A stretch of 64,000 bases of DNA from NCBI GenBank assembly GCA_933822405.4, contig CAKOGP040000136.1:28513-92512 (forward strand), read 5' to 3'. Numbering within the stretch: the stretch's first letter is position 1; every line of letters starts with the position of its first letter. Origin of the DNA: Cylindrotheca closterium. Its lineage: Eukaryota; Bacillariophyta; Bacillariophyceae; Bacillariales; Bacillariaceae. The position numbers and the translations under genes were made by a program. A model generated the notes under the pieces. That model was not told the origin of the DNA, ran no database searches, and saw only the letters and a list, made by a program, of their open reading frames with translations. This document shows positions 50,496 to 60,336 of this stretch, piece by piece.

Positions 50496-51988
50496 TTAGG
50501 GCTTGTCGTTTCGGATGGAAGGAGATGTTGTGTATTCCAATCGTACGTCGTACAATTCCTTAACACTGTCGCTGATTTGATACAGCCCACGGAAGGGATG
50601 CTCCAAATCGTAGCACACCAGTCCAAGCACAGAAAAGGTTGCCACCAACATGGTCCACAGTAATCGGAGCTGAATCGCGTTCAGAAATACCAGAATGTCC
50701 TGATCCGTCTCAATCAAGAATGCGAAACAAATGCTGATTGCCAAAGTCGTCAGAAGGACATAATGCAACATGGGAAATGTCGACTGCAGGGCACTGATTC
50801 GTTTGGATCTACTGTGACTCAGCGATTCGACCGCTGCCATTGCTTGGTCAGTCAGCAATCCGCAGTATCCATTCGTTCCAGAAGCAGCCGCGGCCTTGTT
50901 CAGTTCTTCCATACATCCAATCAGTTCGCTATCCGTTTGACTAATGTCCGGCAGACCAATATTCACAGTCTCGTGACATTCAGATATTAGCCGTGATGTG
51001 TATTGGAGGAGGTAAAAGTTGCATTTGTCCTGTGTCTTATTCGTCAAGGGAAAGTGGGACAGGAGATTCCGAAGCATCATGAGCTTGGATGCTTCCATGG
51101 TGATGCACAGCTGAATATCTTTTGTTCGCTGCCACAGCTTGGAGATTGTCAGACCAATTTGAATCGCAAATAACAAGGACATGGCTTTACATATATATAT
51201 ACAGTATATGCAAAGGTGAGATTGAGGATCATGTTCCGTCTTCAGGCGATCATCGCAAACTGTAATGTTCATGCATTCAACTTACACCAGACCACCACTC
51301 CATTGATGACAGGCGCAATTATCATGGCTTGGTAGGCCCCACCATCTACAGCTACCCAGTTGGTCGTAGTCAAGAATTCAATTGCTGCTGCAAATGCAAT
51401 TGCTGTGGGATCGTACAAGCTGTAGGCAATGAGCGGAAGAAAAAACGGAGCAAATCGGAGGACCTTGTCCATGATAAGTTCCAATTCAGAAGCGTCTTCA
51501 TCGTAGGCCAAATAGGATATGCTTGGAGTCTCGTCGGTATCAGATGGCGCCTCGTAGATTGCACCTGGGTTCGTATCAGCTTCGTCTGGGTCACATTCCA
51601 GTACCAACAGACACATTGGCCCATCCACGGATTCGTCATCTTCCGTCCATTGGGAATCTGGCATCTCGTCTATCTCGCATTCTTCATCGTATAGAAGACA
51701 GGATTCATCAAGATCAAGGTCATCTTCCGTTGCACTCATAAATGGATCGTTATTGTGCAAGACTAATCGATCTTTCTTCTTGGTTGAAGATACTCTCGAA
51801 TAATGCTGATTGTGACGCCACCGATGACCGAAAATTATTGTCTGATCAGGAGGAGCAGTGTTGTATGCAGGAAATGTTCTTGCCACAGAAGGCTGAAGAG
51901 TGAAACCATCAGTCAATTGGAAAATTAAGATTGTTGCTGAAGTGATGACATTATTTCGTATACTCAGAGGTTGATTCTTCTGTATCAT
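50496..51988 (-). CDS. DUF4239-like membrane protein, two exons (463 aa)
   Basis: Exon 1 is 51286-51988 (ATG 51986-51988), exon 2 is 50496-51184; the 101-nt intron is GT-AG and restores the frame (VVW then SMSLLFAIQIG). The N-terminus is a possible presequence (ATILIFQLTDGFTL), followed by a long acidic region (about 80-170). Hydrophobic segments lie at about 190-235 and 235-255, and two more near 390-430 (LHYVLLTTLAISICFAFLI; LRLLWTMLVATFSVLGLVCY). The end HPFRGLYQISDSVKELY resembles the DUF4239 C-terminus, which is bestrophin-like in layout. Function unknown; an organelle or plasma-membrane channel role is only a suggestion. Confidence 0.7.
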
Positions 51989-52746
51989 ATTTCAAGGGCT
52001 ACAGGACTATGTTGGTGCAATTTATTCTCAGAATTCAGCGCCAAATGTTTTACTGTTTCGGCGGGTGTCACCTCGTTTTCATATTATTTATCGACGTTGC
52101 AGTTCATGACCCGTCTCACCTCGTGACTCAAGAAGACTACACCACGTACTACAGAAGTGTTTTATGGTGCCACGGTTTCCTTGGGAGATGTGAGGAAGTA
52201 CTGTACCCTGTAGAGCAGAAATGAATCATCATACGCCCAGGCACTAACAAAAAATGCATGCAGAGATTGGGATAGCCGATGTTAGATCACATTCTACACA
52301 GCGGAGTCATTTAGCTTATGCATCTGCTGCATATCGTCGTTGAGCCACGTGTTAGAAATAGAAAATAGGACGACTATCTTCAAAATAATCATTCAGATGC
52401 GAGTCGTCATTAGCTCTGCATTGTCCATGTGACCAATCAGGTCTACATGCACTGATGACTATCTACTTCAGTTCCATAACTATAGTATCAACTATTCTGC
52501 ACTCAATCAAAGTTGCAACAACAATCAATCTAGATGGTTTACTGAAAAGAATTGATGCACTCAATCAAAGTTGCAACAACAATCAATCTAGATGGTTTAC
52601 TGAAAAGAATGAACAATTCTTTTCACTAGTACGTTATTGTTGGTTGGTCACTTTCACCAAGGAATCTGGAATCTCAAAAACCTCAGTCAAATATTATACC
52701 GCATATAGTATCTAACACCACGCATCGGACTCGATCGTCCTCCTCA
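51989..52746. other. Intergenic spacer with a direct repeat
   Basis: Contains the 58-bp-period duplication at 52498-52610. No gene supported. Confidence 0.65.
52498..52610. repeat. Tandem duplication, two 55-bp copies
   Basis: TGCACTCAATCAAAGTTGC... to GAAAAGAAT occurs at 52498-52552 and 52556-52610 with no difference seen, so it is recent. Confidence 0.92.
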
Positions 52747-53291
52747 GGAACGCACCACAACGTGCAACGCACGCAATTTAAATGTCCGTTAATAGTTAAA
52801 AATGGTTTTATTGGAAAACGTTAAGTGTCCGTTTCCATTTTAGCGCGGGCGCACTGTGGAAATCGGGCATGCCCCGTGCGTCAATTTGACGCAAAAACGG
52901 GCACGCCCCGCGTCAAATTAACGCAAATCTGCGTCAAATTGACGCAAATCTGCGTCAAATTGACGCAAATGTTTGCGTCAAATTGACGCGCGACGCACGA
53001 AACTGCGTCAAATTGAAAATTGTACCGCAAGTGTATGCTTATCATAGTTATGGATCCAAATACCTTGCAATGATTGGAACTTTTTCATCTTGCAAAAGAC
53101 ACATACTACCTCGTTTTTTGGTGTTCAACAAGAATGCTGGATGCAATAAGTCCCTAAACAATTGAGACAAGGAGAGCAGAAAGATCCTGAAAGGAATAGG
53201 ACACATAAAAATTATTTAGAGCTAAAAAAAATCCTCAAAACAATCTAAATGGACAGATTTCGGGCGTGCGTTTGACGTTGTGGTGCGTCCC
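52747..53291. mobile_element. Miniature inverted-repeat transposon (non-autonomous)
   Basis: The ends form an inverted repeat of about 41 bp (GGAACGCACCACAACGT on the left; the right end reads GGGACGCACCACAACGT on the minus strand), with the first 28 positions matching at about 25. No coding capacity. The middle (52877-53016) is filled with TGCGTCAA/TTGACGCA palindromes. A target-site duplication is not evident, so the superfamily is not assigned. Confidence 0.75.
52877..53016. repeat. Palindrome array TGCGTCAATTTGACGCA
   Basis: About six copies of a 16-17-bp palindrome (TGCGTCAA-(A/T)-TTGACGCA variants) lie in 140 bp inside the miniature transposon. Possible sites are stem-loop formation or a dimeric DNA-binding protein. 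Confidence 0.85.
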
Positions 53292-54328
53292 AGCCAGAAG
53301 CACTCCTCTCCTCCGCCGAGAATCGTTCATGAGGGTGGCATTGTGCAGGCAAGCCGGTTGGACGAACTTGAAACTGGCAAGAGAATGACGCCAGGTCCGC
53401 TTAGTCAACTGCGCATGAGCGCGTCACAGCGAAGGAAGAGGTGCGTGGCGGTTAGTGCGGAGTGAGTCAGACGACAGCTAGGACCCAATCTTGGAGTGAG
53501 TGTGTTTCACGATCGACACGAGGCATTCTTTTGCAAGAGCTCGATACGACGATGATGACAGGGAATCCAAACCCCCTGTCAGAGTCTTTTGAGTTTTTCC
53601 CACCATCCCTCCCTTGGTCTTTCATCCTTTGCACCTTTGCACCTTTGCTCGGTAGCTTTATTTGCCGAGTTTACTCTCATTCATTTGATTCGAGTCCACT
53701 ATCGACTCTTTCGACTCGAACATGCTTCACAGACCATAAGCTAATTCCTTCGCTTCAGGCTATCTACCCCCGCGTATCAAACGCGGTATTCGTAGCTCTC
53801 TGTAGTGGCGCAATACGTGTGTTTATATACCGGTACAAGGTCCTACACATCGTTCTTATCGGGACATGAGGTAGAGGCAGCACCAGGTTATCTGCAGGAT
53901 AACATCGGATCAACGCGTTGAGCGAGTTATTTGGTTCTGCATTGGTACCGGTACGTTGCGTGTTGGTAAGCGCTCGAACTTCAGGAACAGTTCCGTTGCC
54001 TTCCAATTTTGACAAAGGACTAAAAAGTTTTCATTCTCTTTTCCTGTCAAGAAGGTTGAGCAATCATTTAACAGTTTCGTATTTTATATATGTCTTGCAG
54101 AGGCGCAAAATGATCTGTCACAAGGTTAGTAATGTACCACCACGTGCTTCTGTTATTGTGACTTTCATGCAAAGTAACAACATATATGTATCTACATATC
54201 TAAACTTTGAAAGCGTTGCGAAGTATTCGTCGTTTTGAGAGATTTCAAGTTCGCCCTCATTTTTCTGAGACATGTAAATTTCCACGGACAGTCTCACTTT
54301 CTTTCTCCTTCAGATTAGATTAGATATC
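53292..54328. other. Intergenic spacer
   Basis: About 1 kb with no supported gene. A conserved upstream element of the next gene lies at 54097-54119. Confidence 0.6.
54097..54119 (+). promoter_or_regulatory. Conserved upstream element, copy 1
   Basis: GCAGAGGCGCAAAATGATCTG, 232 bp upstream of the start of the first TPR-like array gene. The same block recurs before all four genes, while the bases around it differ. Confidence 0.5.
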
Positions 54329-55027
54329 ATGATGTCGTTACAAGAAACTTTGAACCTTAACAATAAAGCAGTGGCACTGTACCACTCCAATGACATTGGT
54401 GGGGCTGCCAAGACATACTACGCGTCACTTTGTCTCGCCAAGGAATTGTTGCAGAGCACTGCTCCTCTCCAAGAGAGTGTGAACCACCGCGCCCCCACAC
54501 CGTTTGCCACTACTCTGCCTCAGCATGAATGCTTTCATACATCTACTGAAGTTTCCAGCAGCATCCCCATGCAAGAGAAGTTCTTTGTGTATCAAAGCGC
54601 ATTGGTGTTGCAAGAAGCTCCCTCATTTGTTGGTGTGGAGCATCGTGTGCAATCCATGAATATCTACTGCGCTGGAATCTTGTTTAACACGGCCATACTG
54701 CATCACCAAAAGTCGATCAAGACTGGAATATCGGCATTCATGCATCGAGCAGAGCAGCTTTACCAAGCAAGCCTTCAGCTCATTGTGGGGCTTCCACGAT
54801 CCAACGATACGGTTGCCCTCATTGCATTTGCAGCCACTAACAACTTGGCTCAGATCGAGTTTGAGAAGGGACTGGTGATGCAAGCGAGTGAAAGACTACG
54901 ATTCCTCGTACATCTACTGCGCTCATCGGAAAATACAGCTGCACGAGTCTTCGCGGTTGACGAGTTCCACGGCATGCTATCTAACACACTGTTGGCAAAC
55001 GGCGTGTCGTCGTCACCAGCTGCCTGA
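54329..55027 (+). CDS. TPR-like tandem family protein, copy 1 (232 aa)
   Basis: The ATGATG start at 54329 corresponds to the start of the other copies (M.SLQ..LNLNNKAVA). Residues about 8-42 form a TPR-like helix pair (NNKAVALYHSNDIGGAAKTY). A variable Thr/His-rich middle (about 50-95) follows, then a conserved helical C-terminal half (about 105-225): MNIYCAGILFNTAILHHQKS, AEQLYQASLQLIVGLPRSND, LAQIEFEKGLVMQASERLRF. The end is SSSPAA. No catalytic motif, signal peptide or membrane segment, so it is a cytosolic or nuclear adaptor by inference. First of four tandem copies. Confidence 0.85.
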   Translation: MMSLQETLNLNNKAVALYHSNDIGGAAKTYYASLCLAKELLQSTAPLQESVNHRAPTPFATTLPQHECFHTSTEVSSSIPMQEKFFVYQSALVLQEAPSFVGVEHRVQSMNIYCAGILFNTAILHHQKSIKTGISAFMHRAEQLYQASLQLIVGLPRSNDTVALIAFAATNNLAQIEFEKGLVMQASERLRFLVHLLRSSENTAARVFAVDEFHGMLSNTLLANGVSSSPAA

Positions 55028-56194
55028 AGATTTTTGAATAGTTTTGTAACGATTAAGATCACACTTCTGTAAGTACTATGAGGGTTGTAGCTATTTGATC
55101 AACCATAATTCTGATGCCTCCGACTTCCTTGAGAAATCGTAAGGGATTGAACCAGTACGAGTAGCGGGGTACACTGTACCAGTACGAGTTAAGATGGTTT
55201 CGCCGGTTTCTTATGTTGGTTGCGGGTGGTACTGTTTTCCTCTTCCAACCACGGCACTTTTGAAAAGTTCCGCAAAGTCAGCTCTCTTCCGATCGGCACA
55301 AACTAAAAGGTCCTGGCGAACGCATATTTACAAGAAAGTGAACACAGTACAATGAACATTATACGTCCACGGACACTGCTTCTACCGGTACGTTCATGGA
55401 TTTCTAAAACTAAGAGAAGCGATTTCGCAAAGGTACCTACAGAAGCATACCTGAATCTTATTGTGGTTCCAGAAAAACAATGGTATCTCCCCCCTGAATC
55501 CCGGAGAGGTAGCAGATATGCTTGGCTTTTTCTGGAGATCTTATGGACAATACAAATGTTTTGAGAGAAACCATACCTCGGATATCTTTGCTGCAGGTGT
55601 CATCGTTTTCTGATCTGATCAACGCGAGTGAAATTCAAACTTCACATTTTCTGATTTGGTGAAGAAGGATGCGACAGGCATGGCACCTACTGTACTGGTA
55701 CGGTACCCTGGTACAGTAGTGGATGATCGTCAATAGCCCACACGCGCTCCTCTGACTTTTACCTCCATATACCGGTACTGTATGTGCATGTGTATGTGTA
55801 CCAGGTACGGTGTACCTGGTACACATACCGGTAAGAGTTCGAAATCCAGGAACACTTCCGTTGCTCACTACAAGTAAGGCCTAGAAAGTTTTCATTCTCG
55901 TTTGTTGAGAAGGTTAGGCAATCATTTTTTATATGGAGTAAAACAGAGATACCATATATATATCACTTGAAGAGGCGCAAAATGATCTGTCGGAGTAAAT
56001 GTATTTGTTCTTGTGACTTTTGTTTCATTTAAAGGTACCAAAAACACTCAGAAAGAGTGAGTCTTCCTCCGATATTTTGAAAGCGTTGCGAAGTTCAAGT
56101 TCACCCTCATAAATTCTCTTGAATTGCGACAAATCATTTTTCTGAACATAAAATTTCCACGAACAGTCTAGTTTTCTTTCTCCTTCACGTTCTC
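55028..56194. other. Intergenic spacer
   Basis: Contains duplicated upstream sequence (55880-55995) matching that before copy 1 (AAAGTTTTCATTCTC..., and the conserved element at 55969). No gene supported. Confidence 0.65.
55969..55995 (+). promoter_or_regulatory. Conserved upstream element, copy 2
   Basis: GAAGAGGCGCAAAATGATCT followed by GTCGGAG, 226 bp before the start of array copy 2. Confidence 0.5.
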
Positions 56195-56902
56195 ATGATC
56201 TCGTTACAAGAAACTTTGAACCTTAACAACAAAGCAGTGGCACTGTACCAATCCAATGATATGGGCGGGGCTGCCAAGGCATACTACGAGTCACTTTGTC
56301 TCGCCAAGGAATTGTTGACGTGTACTGCTCCTCGTCGTCAAGGAAGTGGTGTGAACTACCAGACCCCAGCACCGCTTGCCACTACTCTGCCGCAGCATGA
56401 ATGCTTTCATACTTCAACTGAGACATCCATCAACACCCCCATACAAGAAAAGTTCTTTTTGTATCGAAGCGCATTGCTTTTGCAAGAAGCGCCCTCATCA
56501 TTTGTTGGTGCGGAGCATCGTGTGCAATCCATGAATATCTACTGTGCTGGAATCTTGTTTAACACGGCCATACTGCATCACCAAAAGTCGATCAAGACTG
56601 GAATATCGGCATACATGCATCGAGCAGAGCAGCTTTACCAAGCAAGCCTTCAGCTCATTGTGGGGCTTCCACGGTCCAACGATACGTTGACCCTTATTGC
56701 ATTTGCAGTCAGTAACAACTTAGCTCAGATCGAGTTTGAGAAGGGACTGGTGATGCAAGCGAGTGAAAGACTACGATTCCTAGTACATCTATTCTGTTCA
56801 TTGGAAAATACGGCTGGACGAGTCTTCGCGGTTGACGGGTTTCATGGAATGCTATCTAACACACTGTTGGCAAACGGCATGTCTTCGTCACCAGCTGCCT
56901 AA
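56195..56902 (+). CDS. TPR-like tandem family protein, copy 2 (235 aa)
   Basis: Starts at ATG 56195 (MISLQETLNLNNKAVALYQS). Same layout as copy 1, with an N-terminal TPR-like pair, a variable middle and a conserved helical half. The DNA from about 56520 to 56640 is almost identical to copy 1, whereas the middle differs. Substitutions such as LTLIAFAVSNN and DGFHGML are conservative. Intact. Confidence 0.85.
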   Translation: MISLQETLNLNNKAVALYQSNDMGGAAKAYYESLCLAKELLTCTAPRRQGSGVNYQTPAPLATTLPQHECFHTSTETSINTPIQEKFFLYRSALLLQEAPSSFVGAEHRVQSMNIYCAGILFNTAILHHQKSIKTGISAYMHRAEQLYQASLQLIVGLPRSNDTLTLIAFAVSNNLAQIEFEKGLVMQASERLRFLVHLFCSLENTAGRVFAVDGFHGMLSNTLLANGMSSSPAA

Positions 56903-57943
56903 AGAAAATCATTAATTTTTGGATTATCTTTACTGTACCGATAAAAATGCACTTTTGTCGAGCAACATCATATGGTTGTAGCTATCTGTTGGAAGTCGTA
57001 CAGACGACTCCACTGAGTCAGATAGTGACGAGTCTAAACCGTCATACATCAACCGTGAGAGTATGAAGAACCAGTCATGGGCAGATGATGTTCGAAAGAT
57101 GAACGATTGAATTACAGTAGTTTAAAACTGCGTAGAGAGTTTTGGGATGACCGAAAGCATGAGTTTGCTTTGGTCATTCGAAAACTCTTATCCCAACTAA
57201 AGCAAGTTTTATTAACGACTTTAAGGTTCATAGTATTAGGACTACGTTACGCCGAACAACTGAAGACTGATCGTCTCAGAGTATCGTAGGGTCTTTTATT
57301 ATCTAACAGCTATCAAACGACTTCGTTTCTAGTTTCATTGACGAGATTCATGAAAAGCGATGCGCTCAAAAGGGAAAATTAAATCGAAAATTGGGATATT
57401 AGACTGTCGCATGGTTTCGTCGCTTTCTTTTTCATCGACAGCATCAAACCAACTTCAAGGAGCTCATTGAATCGGACATACCTACTACCATCATTCGAAT
57501 CTTCGATCCCTTCTTCGATCGTTTACACATCTCGTGCCAGCATGAAAAAGAACTGTCTTGGCAGCCGGTCGGAAATAAAGCTGAAAGGCGTTTCATCAAC
57601 ACGTCAGCTGGAAGAGAAGGAGAGCTATTGTTGCGACATGATTCCAAAGCGAGTCAATCATTTGTGTAATACAGAATGAATGAATCTTTCGTCTCTTATG
57701 CTGGCAGGAAGCGAAAGTTCGGGATGCAGAGGCGCAAAATGATCTGTCGGGGAAAATATTGTTCGTGTTTAGCTATATTTTGATTTCATGACATTGTCAT
57801 TGCACCGCAATATGAGTATAGTGCGATATTCGACACCGATGGGCGTTCTGTTCGATTTTTGGAGTCTCAACTTCAACCTCATAAGAAGTCTCGTGGACCT
57901 CATAAAATCTCTCGAATTGCAAGGGACCACACTTTCTTTCTCC
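56903..57943. other. Intergenic spacer
   Basis: No supported gene; the conserved element lies at 57726. The frame of copy 3 is open upstream to 57788 but matches no paralogue there. Confidence 0.6.
57726..57753 (+). promoter_or_regulatory. Conserved upstream element, copy 3
   Basis: GCAGAGGCGCAAAATGATCT followed by GTCGGGGA, 218 bp before the start of array copy 3. Confidence 0.5.
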
Positions 57944-58636
57944 ATGATCTCGTTACAAGACATTTTGAACCTCAATAACAAAGCAGTTGCACAGCACCAA
58001 TCAAACGATATGTGCGGGGCTGCCAAGACATACTACGAGTCACTTTGTCTCGTCAAGGAATTGTTGAAGTGTACTACTAGTACGCCTCGTCAAGGAAGTC
58101 GTCTGAGCCATCACGCCACCAATACTTTGCCTCAGCATGAAAGCTTTCATACTTCTACTGAAACTTCCAGAAATATAACCAAGCAAGGACTGCTCTTTGT
58201 GTATCAAGGTGCATTGGTCTTACAAGAAGCTCCCTCGTGTGGTGCGGAGCATCGCGTGCAATTTATGAATATCTACTGCGCTGGAATCTTGTTTAACACG
58301 GCCATTCTGCATCACCAAAAGTCGATCGAGACTGGAACATCGGCATCCATGCATCGAGCAGAGCAGCTTTACCAAGCAAGCCTTCAGCTCATTGTGGGGC
58401 TTCCACGATCCAACGATACGGTTGCCCTCATTGCACTTGCAGCCACTAACAACTTGGCTCAGATCGAGTTTGAGAAAGGACTGGTGATGCAAGCGAGTGA
58501 GAGACTACGATTCCTAGTACATCTATTGTGCTCATTGGAAAGTACAGCTGGACGAGTCGTCACGGTTGACGAGTTCCACGGCATGCTATCTAACACACTG
58601 TTGGCAAACGGCGTGTCTTCGTCACCAGCTGCCTAA
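57944..58636 (+). CDS. TPR-like tandem family protein, copy 3 (230 aa)
   Basis: Start placed at ATG 57944 (MISLQDILNLNNKAVAQHQS), the position matching the paralogues; an upstream in-frame ATG at 57788 would add 52 unconserved residues. The middle is the most diverged of the four (TPRQGSRLSHHATNT). The C-terminal helical half is conserved (SIETGTSASMHRAEQLYQAS). It ends SSSPAA like copies 1 and 2. Intact. Confidence 0.83.
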   Translation: MISLQDILNLNNKAVAQHQSNDMCGAAKTYYESLCLVKELLKCTTSTPRQGSRLSHHATNTLPQHESFHTSTETSRNITKQGLLFVYQGALVLQEAPSCGAEHRVQFMNIYCAGILFNTAILHHQKSIETGTSASMHRAEQLYQASLQLIVGLPRSNDTVALIALAATNNLAQIEFEKGLVMQASERLRFLVHLLCSLESTAGRVVTVDEFHGMLSNTLLANGVSSSPAA

Positions 58637-59501
58637 GAAAAATCATTTAAATATTGGAATAGTTTTGTAACGATTTAATAACAAAAGACTTTTGTCGAGC
58701 ATTGTCATGGTTGTAGCTATCAAACGTCTTCGATTCTTGTTTCATCGACTAGCAAATGCATGAAAACGCGGAGCGCTCAAAGGGGAAAATGGTCAAGCTA
58801 CTCTATACCTTCGGTAAGAACTCACTACGAGGGTTTCTCCGGTTTCTGTTTTCATAGACGACATCAAACCAACTTCAAGTACCTGGTAGCCATTAGAAGA
58901 AAAAAATGAAATAAAACCGAGTCAATCATCATTCGTGCGAAGACCGGTAGGTTCTTTGCTTCGGCACGGTAGTGTGCCACACGAACGGTACGACTAGGTA
59001 CAAAATAACTCACATATATGTTGGCAGGGAGAAACCGGATCTAAATGAAGTTGAAAGGCGTTTCATGAACACGTCAGCTGGAGGAGAAGCATTTCGTAGG
59101 AGCTAATGCTGCCCAAACTGGATGAATGAATCATTCGTCTATTGTACAGCACAGAATCATATCACTACGTGCTGTCGGGAAGCACAATGGTGCCTTTCGA
59201 ACGTTCGGGATGCAAGTTGTTAGGCAGAGACGCAAAATGATCTGCCGGAGAAAATTTGTTCGTGCTTAAAAAGTTATTTATTTCATGTCATCGTACTGAA
59301 AAAGGTAAGGTACGATTGAACTGCGAACGAATGGTTTCTACTTTAACTGCTTTGAAAGCGGTGCAATATACACATGACGCCGAGTGTTCGGTTTGTGGAG
59401 CCTCAACTTCAACCTCATAAACTCTATTGGAACTCATCAAATCTCTTGAATTGGGACGGATTCAAAAACTTCCACGAACAATCTCACTTTCTTTCTCGAT
59501 C
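58637..59501. other. Intergenic spacer
   Basis: Holds the fourth conserved element (59224). No gene supported. Confidence 0.6.
59224..59252 (+). promoter_or_regulatory. Conserved upstream element, copy 4
   Basis: GCAGAGACGCAAAATGATCT followed by GCCGGAGAA, 278 bp before array copy 4; two substitutions from the consensus. Confidence 0.45.
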
Positions 59502-60230
59502 ATGATCCCGTTACAAGACACTTTGAACCTGAACAACAAAGCAGTGGCACTGTACCAATCCAATGATATGGCCGGGGCTGCCAAGACATACTACGAGTCA
59601 CTTTGTCTTGTCAAGGAATTGTTGAAGTGTACAATGACCATTCCTCGTCAAGGAAGTGGCGTGAACCACCACTCCACAAATACTTTGCCTCAGCATGAAT
59701 GCTTTCATACTTCTACTGAGACATCCATCAATCCCCCCATACAAGAGAAGTTCTTTGTGTATCAAAGCGCATTAGTTTTGCAAGAAGCTCCCTCAATTGG
59801 TGCGGAGCATCGCGTGCAATCCATGAATATCTGCTGTGCTGGAATCTTGTTTAACACGGCCATACTGCATCACCAAAAGTCGATCAAGACTGGAATGTCG
59901 GCATCCATGTATCGAGCAGAACAGCTTTACCAAGCAAGCCTTCAGCTCATTGTGGGGCTTCCACGGTCCAACGATACGGTGGCCCTCATTGCATTTGCAG
60001 TCAGTAACAACTTTTTTGAGAAGGCTCAGATCGAGTTTGAGAAAGGACTGGTGATGCAAGCGAGTGAAAGACTACGATTCCTAGTACACCTATTGTGCTC
60101 ATCGGAAATTACAGCTGGACGAGTCTTCGCGGTTGACGAGTTCCACGGCATGCTATCTAACACTCTTTTGGCAAACGGCGTGTCTTCGTCACCGGCTGGA
60201 AAATCATCTAATATTGGAATAGTTTTGTAA
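59502..60230 (+). CDS. TPR-like tandem family protein, copy 4, extended C-terminus (242 aa)
   Basis: Start at ATG 59502 (MIPLQDTLNLNNKAVALYQS), the paralogue position. Layout as in the other copies, with two changes. Four residues (FFEK or equivalent) are inserted after AVSNN, where a 12-base insertion resembles the following FEK codons. At the end a small deletion removes the stop that follows SSSPAA in copies 1-3, so translation runs into former 3' UTR and adds GKSSNIGIVL. Both changes keep the frame. It may still be functional. Confidence 0.8.
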   Translation: MIPLQDTLNLNNKAVALYQSNDMAGAAKTYYESLCLVKELLKCTMTIPRQGSGVNHHSTNTLPQHECFHTSTETSINPPIQEKFFVYQSALVLQEAPSIGAEHRVQSMNICCAGILFNTAILHHQKSIKTGMSASMYRAEQLYQASLQLIVGLPRSNDTVALIAFAVSNNFFEKAQIEFEKGLVMQASERLRFLVHLLCSSEITAGRVFAVDEFHGMLSNTLLANGVSSSPAGKSSNIGIVL

Positions 60231-60336
60231 CAATTTAAATTCACTTTTTGTAAAGCAGGACTATACTATATCATGGCTCTGGCTATTAAAGGTCTTCGGT
60301 TGGTGTTGTGCATCGTTTCATCGACTGAAGTACCCT

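Noticed and set aside
53292..54328. Plus-strand frames near 53462-53869 and 53918-54238
   Set aside because: No domain or credible composition, and no counterpart upstream of the other array copies.
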